DNA of 22,055 bases from the NCBI GenBank assembly GCA_015143735.1, contig VKHC01000054.1, positions 1-22,055 on the forward strand, read 5' to 3'. The notes under the pieces are model-generated. The model saw nothing but the letters and a program-made list of their open reading frames with translations. It had not been told where the DNA came from and ran no database searches. The stretch is from Synura sp. LO234KE. Its lineage: Eukaryota > Sar > Synurophyceae > Synurales > Mallomonadaceae. A program made the position numbers and the translations under genes. This document shows, piece after piece, positions 19,930 through 22,055 of this stretch (its first letter is position 1; each line of letters begins with the position of its first letter).

Positions 19930-20230
19930 GCAAAAGGTGTCGCATGTGTGAATGCGCGTGCTGCCCGAGGCGTCGCCGGAGAACCTTGCTCTACATCCGT
20001 CAAGCGCTCAGCGACCCGCTCCGGACAGCCCTCGTCGTGCCGCCCGCTTAGATCCACGGCTTCAATACGCACTCGCCGCAGGGACTCCACTACACTTTCG
20101 ATCGTCGGCAATCTCCACGGCGGCGAGCATTTATATTTCGATTGCTTGTCAATTCCGTCCTGCCCGCGTATCCATCCCTACTTTGCCACCGGGGTTTGAA
20201 AACATCGTTGGCGAATGAGGCTGAGCTGCG
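19930..20230. other. CpG-rich patch with overlapping open frames
   Basis: GC and CpG content are clearly higher than in the surrounding AT-rich sequence, and frames stay open on both strands. The minus-strand frame from about 20111 reads TIESVVESLRRVRIEAVDLSG, which looks protein-like but matches no family I can name. It could be an exon, a promoter-associated CpG cluster or a fragment of foreign origin. Confidence 0.35.
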
Positions 20231-21299
20231 ATTGCAGTCACTTGTAGCCCTCTATTTGATCGCGGGACTTGCCACTAGTTACACAGGGGGGCGGTTACTG
20301 ACTGGACTGTGGGCGTCAGTCTCCGATGGTTTCTTTCTGTCTCTTTCTTCGGTTCTGTCCCACTCGCGCCAAATAACTATTTGATTTTTAGGATCACCAT
20401 CTTAAAGATTTTGCATCTCTACATGTGCAAAAGCAATAAATTTAAAACGTAAAGCATCCAATTTTCTTTCACCTGGTTGCTTCTAAAAAGTCAACGGAGC
20501 AACCACCTCGATCAAAACAAATATTTGCAACCATCAGAGCATCGAAGGGCGGAATATATATAATTGAAAGCGGTATTTTAATGGCAGATAGGACTAATTA
20601 AACGTGCTTTTTGATTGATTTTTTAATCATGGAAATGCAGTATTACTGCTTATACGCATATCTCAAAGTAATATCAAAGGTGCAGCATGAACTAATTTGT
20701 CCACAACAAACGGGAAAGAAAAACAAGTTACAGAACAATTTAGTGAACAAAAGCACGCTTCTAGATTTTCAGATATATTAGCCAATATATCTAATGACCA
20801 ATAGCATGAAATTAGTTTATATAAGGAGAGGATCATAAAATAACTGCGTTCAACACTGAACGTCTATAGCGCTATCATTTTTTCAGCTATAGCTTAGCTT
20901 AGTTTACGCAGAATGCACCCAGTCCGACAACCTAAGCACCCCTATGTGCTAAAAAAATAAAAATATTGCAAACACGTACGTGAATTTAGCGTATTATATG
21001 AAATTGATCGTTGTTCTAGAAGAAATCAAAGTACACAATATCGCGGATTAAATTTTGGTAATTAAAATGAACGTTATTCGAATAGAGCATTGCAGCATAG
21101 CATCTGCAAAGAACTTTTGGTTACTAGGTGCGACTACTATCTCCTACGCTCTACTATGGCTCGCCTACCCTACCATCATACTACACTGCGCTTGTCCACT
21201 AATCAGCGCGGGGTGTATCCCTACACTCAGGATCTAATCAACGCTCAAGCCCACTCGGTACACTACTCTTGAATGTGCTAGTTAGGGAGTGAAAATTTG
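20231..21299. other. AT-rich spacer, no gene seen
   Basis: Only short frames of low complexity occur (for example 21055-21272, two overlapping frames). No splice structure, RNA gene or repeat could be supported. Confidence 0.45.
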
Positions 21300-21907
21300 G
21301 CGCGAAATAAGGTAATTTAAATTATAGTTAAGTGGAGGGAGGGCACGACCATTGGCGCGGGAGTTCACAAAAAGACGAGGTATGACTACGTCAGCCGTAT
21401 ACTACTAGGGGATGTTTTGGGATATTGCAGAAGCGAGACGATATGCGATATACGTGCGCTGTGAGGAGGAATCTCGAAAGAGTACAGCGTAGATACGAGG
21501 TGAGGGTCGAAGCTACTGTGCAGGAAGCGAGGAAATGTGTCTGCATATGTTGAAAGTGCGCAACGAGACATTACCATGGCGATGGTTCAGCGGCGGGAGT
21601 AAACCTCACCTCAGTGAGTTTACGATACGTGATGTATGTATGTTAGAAGCAGGTATGAAGAAGGGCAGTGATGCACGGGAGAGTACAACAGTACGGGGCG
21701 CAAGAGGACACTAATTATGGAGTGTTGAAGATACGATAACTTGGTGGGGGCTAAGCTTGCGGCACGTTCAGAAGCTTACCTGTTCGGGTTCATCCAGGTA
21801 CAGCGGCAACCTGTTGATGCAAATACGTGCGCCTGCATGCGCTGGGGACTGAATTTCTGTGATAGAAACGTCATCTGGAAGCGATATGTGAAAGAGAAAG
21901 CTTAATA
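21300..21907 (+). pseudogene. Probable decayed retroelement sequence
   Basis: Purine-rich sequence, similar in texture to the copia remnants at the left edge, with short frames in changing phase. A fragment near 21598 reads VNLTSVSLRYVMYV and another near 21755 reads KLAARSEAYLFGF. Neither is enough to name a domain. The assignment rests mainly on the adjacent repeat copy B. Confidence 0.3.
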
Positions 21908-22001
21908 CTTAGCTGGGTAAAACATGACAAGCGCGCATAATTTCACCAGAGCCCTTATGAACCAGATTGGCAGATTCTTCTAGGGGTAAGGGCAAGCGGA
22001 T
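21908..22001 (+). repeat. Dispersed repeat copy B
   Basis: Diverged copy of 1273-1362 in the same orientation, sharing ggtaaaacatgacaagc, ataatttcac, ttggcagatt and aggggtaagggca. It carries a 4-bp insertion (gcgc) after acaag relative to copy A. Confidence 0.65.
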
Positions 22002-22055
22002 AACCGAGAAAAGGTGAAATTCACCGAGGTAGCTCCACCTTAGCCTGATCGATAG

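Noticed and set aside
1-22055. tRNA, rRNA and CRISPR features
   Set aside because: No cloverleaf with a TTCRA-type arm, no rRNA signature and no regularly spaced identical repeats were found on reading both strands.
1-22055. Bacterial or organellar origin
   Set aside because: The spliced genes, copia remnants and eukaryote-type GPC1 argue for nuclear eukaryotic DNA. No operon-like layout is seen.

Overview
The window is nuclear DNA of a eukaryote. Three things show this. There are spliced genes with GT-AG and a few GC-AG introns, decayed Ty1/copia-type retrotransposon pieces, and two single-copy eukaryotic genes with clear family signatures: a urease accessory protein (ureF) and a glycerophosphocholine acyltransferase (GPC1, DUF2838). 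GPC1 is known from fungi, plants and several protists but not animals, and ureF from plants, fungi, algae and bacteria. The host is therefore probably an alga, a fungus or another non-animal eukaryote. The sequence does not let me narrow this further.

Layout. Positions 1-3360 hold broken copia pol pieces on the + strand: reverse transcriptase at 526-1160, RNase H pieces at 2590-2810 and 3160-3358, all with stops and frameshifts. Positions 3360-4705 hold short repeats and a broken minus-strand frame with hydrophobic segments. Positions 4706-9975 hold a 15-exon ankyrin-repeat gene on the + strand, predicted at 815 residues. Positions 9976-12900 are gene-poor with scattered open frames and one strong hairpin. 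Positions 12913-14150 contain two clusters of GCTATAGCGG-type palindromes that may be the ends of a non-autonomous DNA transposon. Positions 14791-17184 hold a head-to-head pair: ureF (minus strand, three exons) and GPC1 (plus strand, one exon), with only 44 bp between start codons. Positions 17185-21300 contain a tandem repeat, a disrupted minus-strand coding-like tract (about 18399-19284), a CpG-rich patch near 19930-20230 and AT-rich spacer. The right edge (21300-22055) is degenerate and carries a diverged copy of a segment found at 1273-1362.

The most striking feature is the ankyrin gene. All 14 modelled introns fall between codons (phase 0), so every internal exon can be skipped without breaking the frame. 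Most exons encode exactly one, two or three 34-residue ankyrin repeats (102, 204 or 306 nt). Two introns appear to use GC-AG borders. The second is the ureF/GPC1 pair, where a very short spacer must serve both genes. All exon models were made by eye from reading frame, splice borders and family motifs, with no transcript data. Splice coordinates should be read as accurate to about one base.
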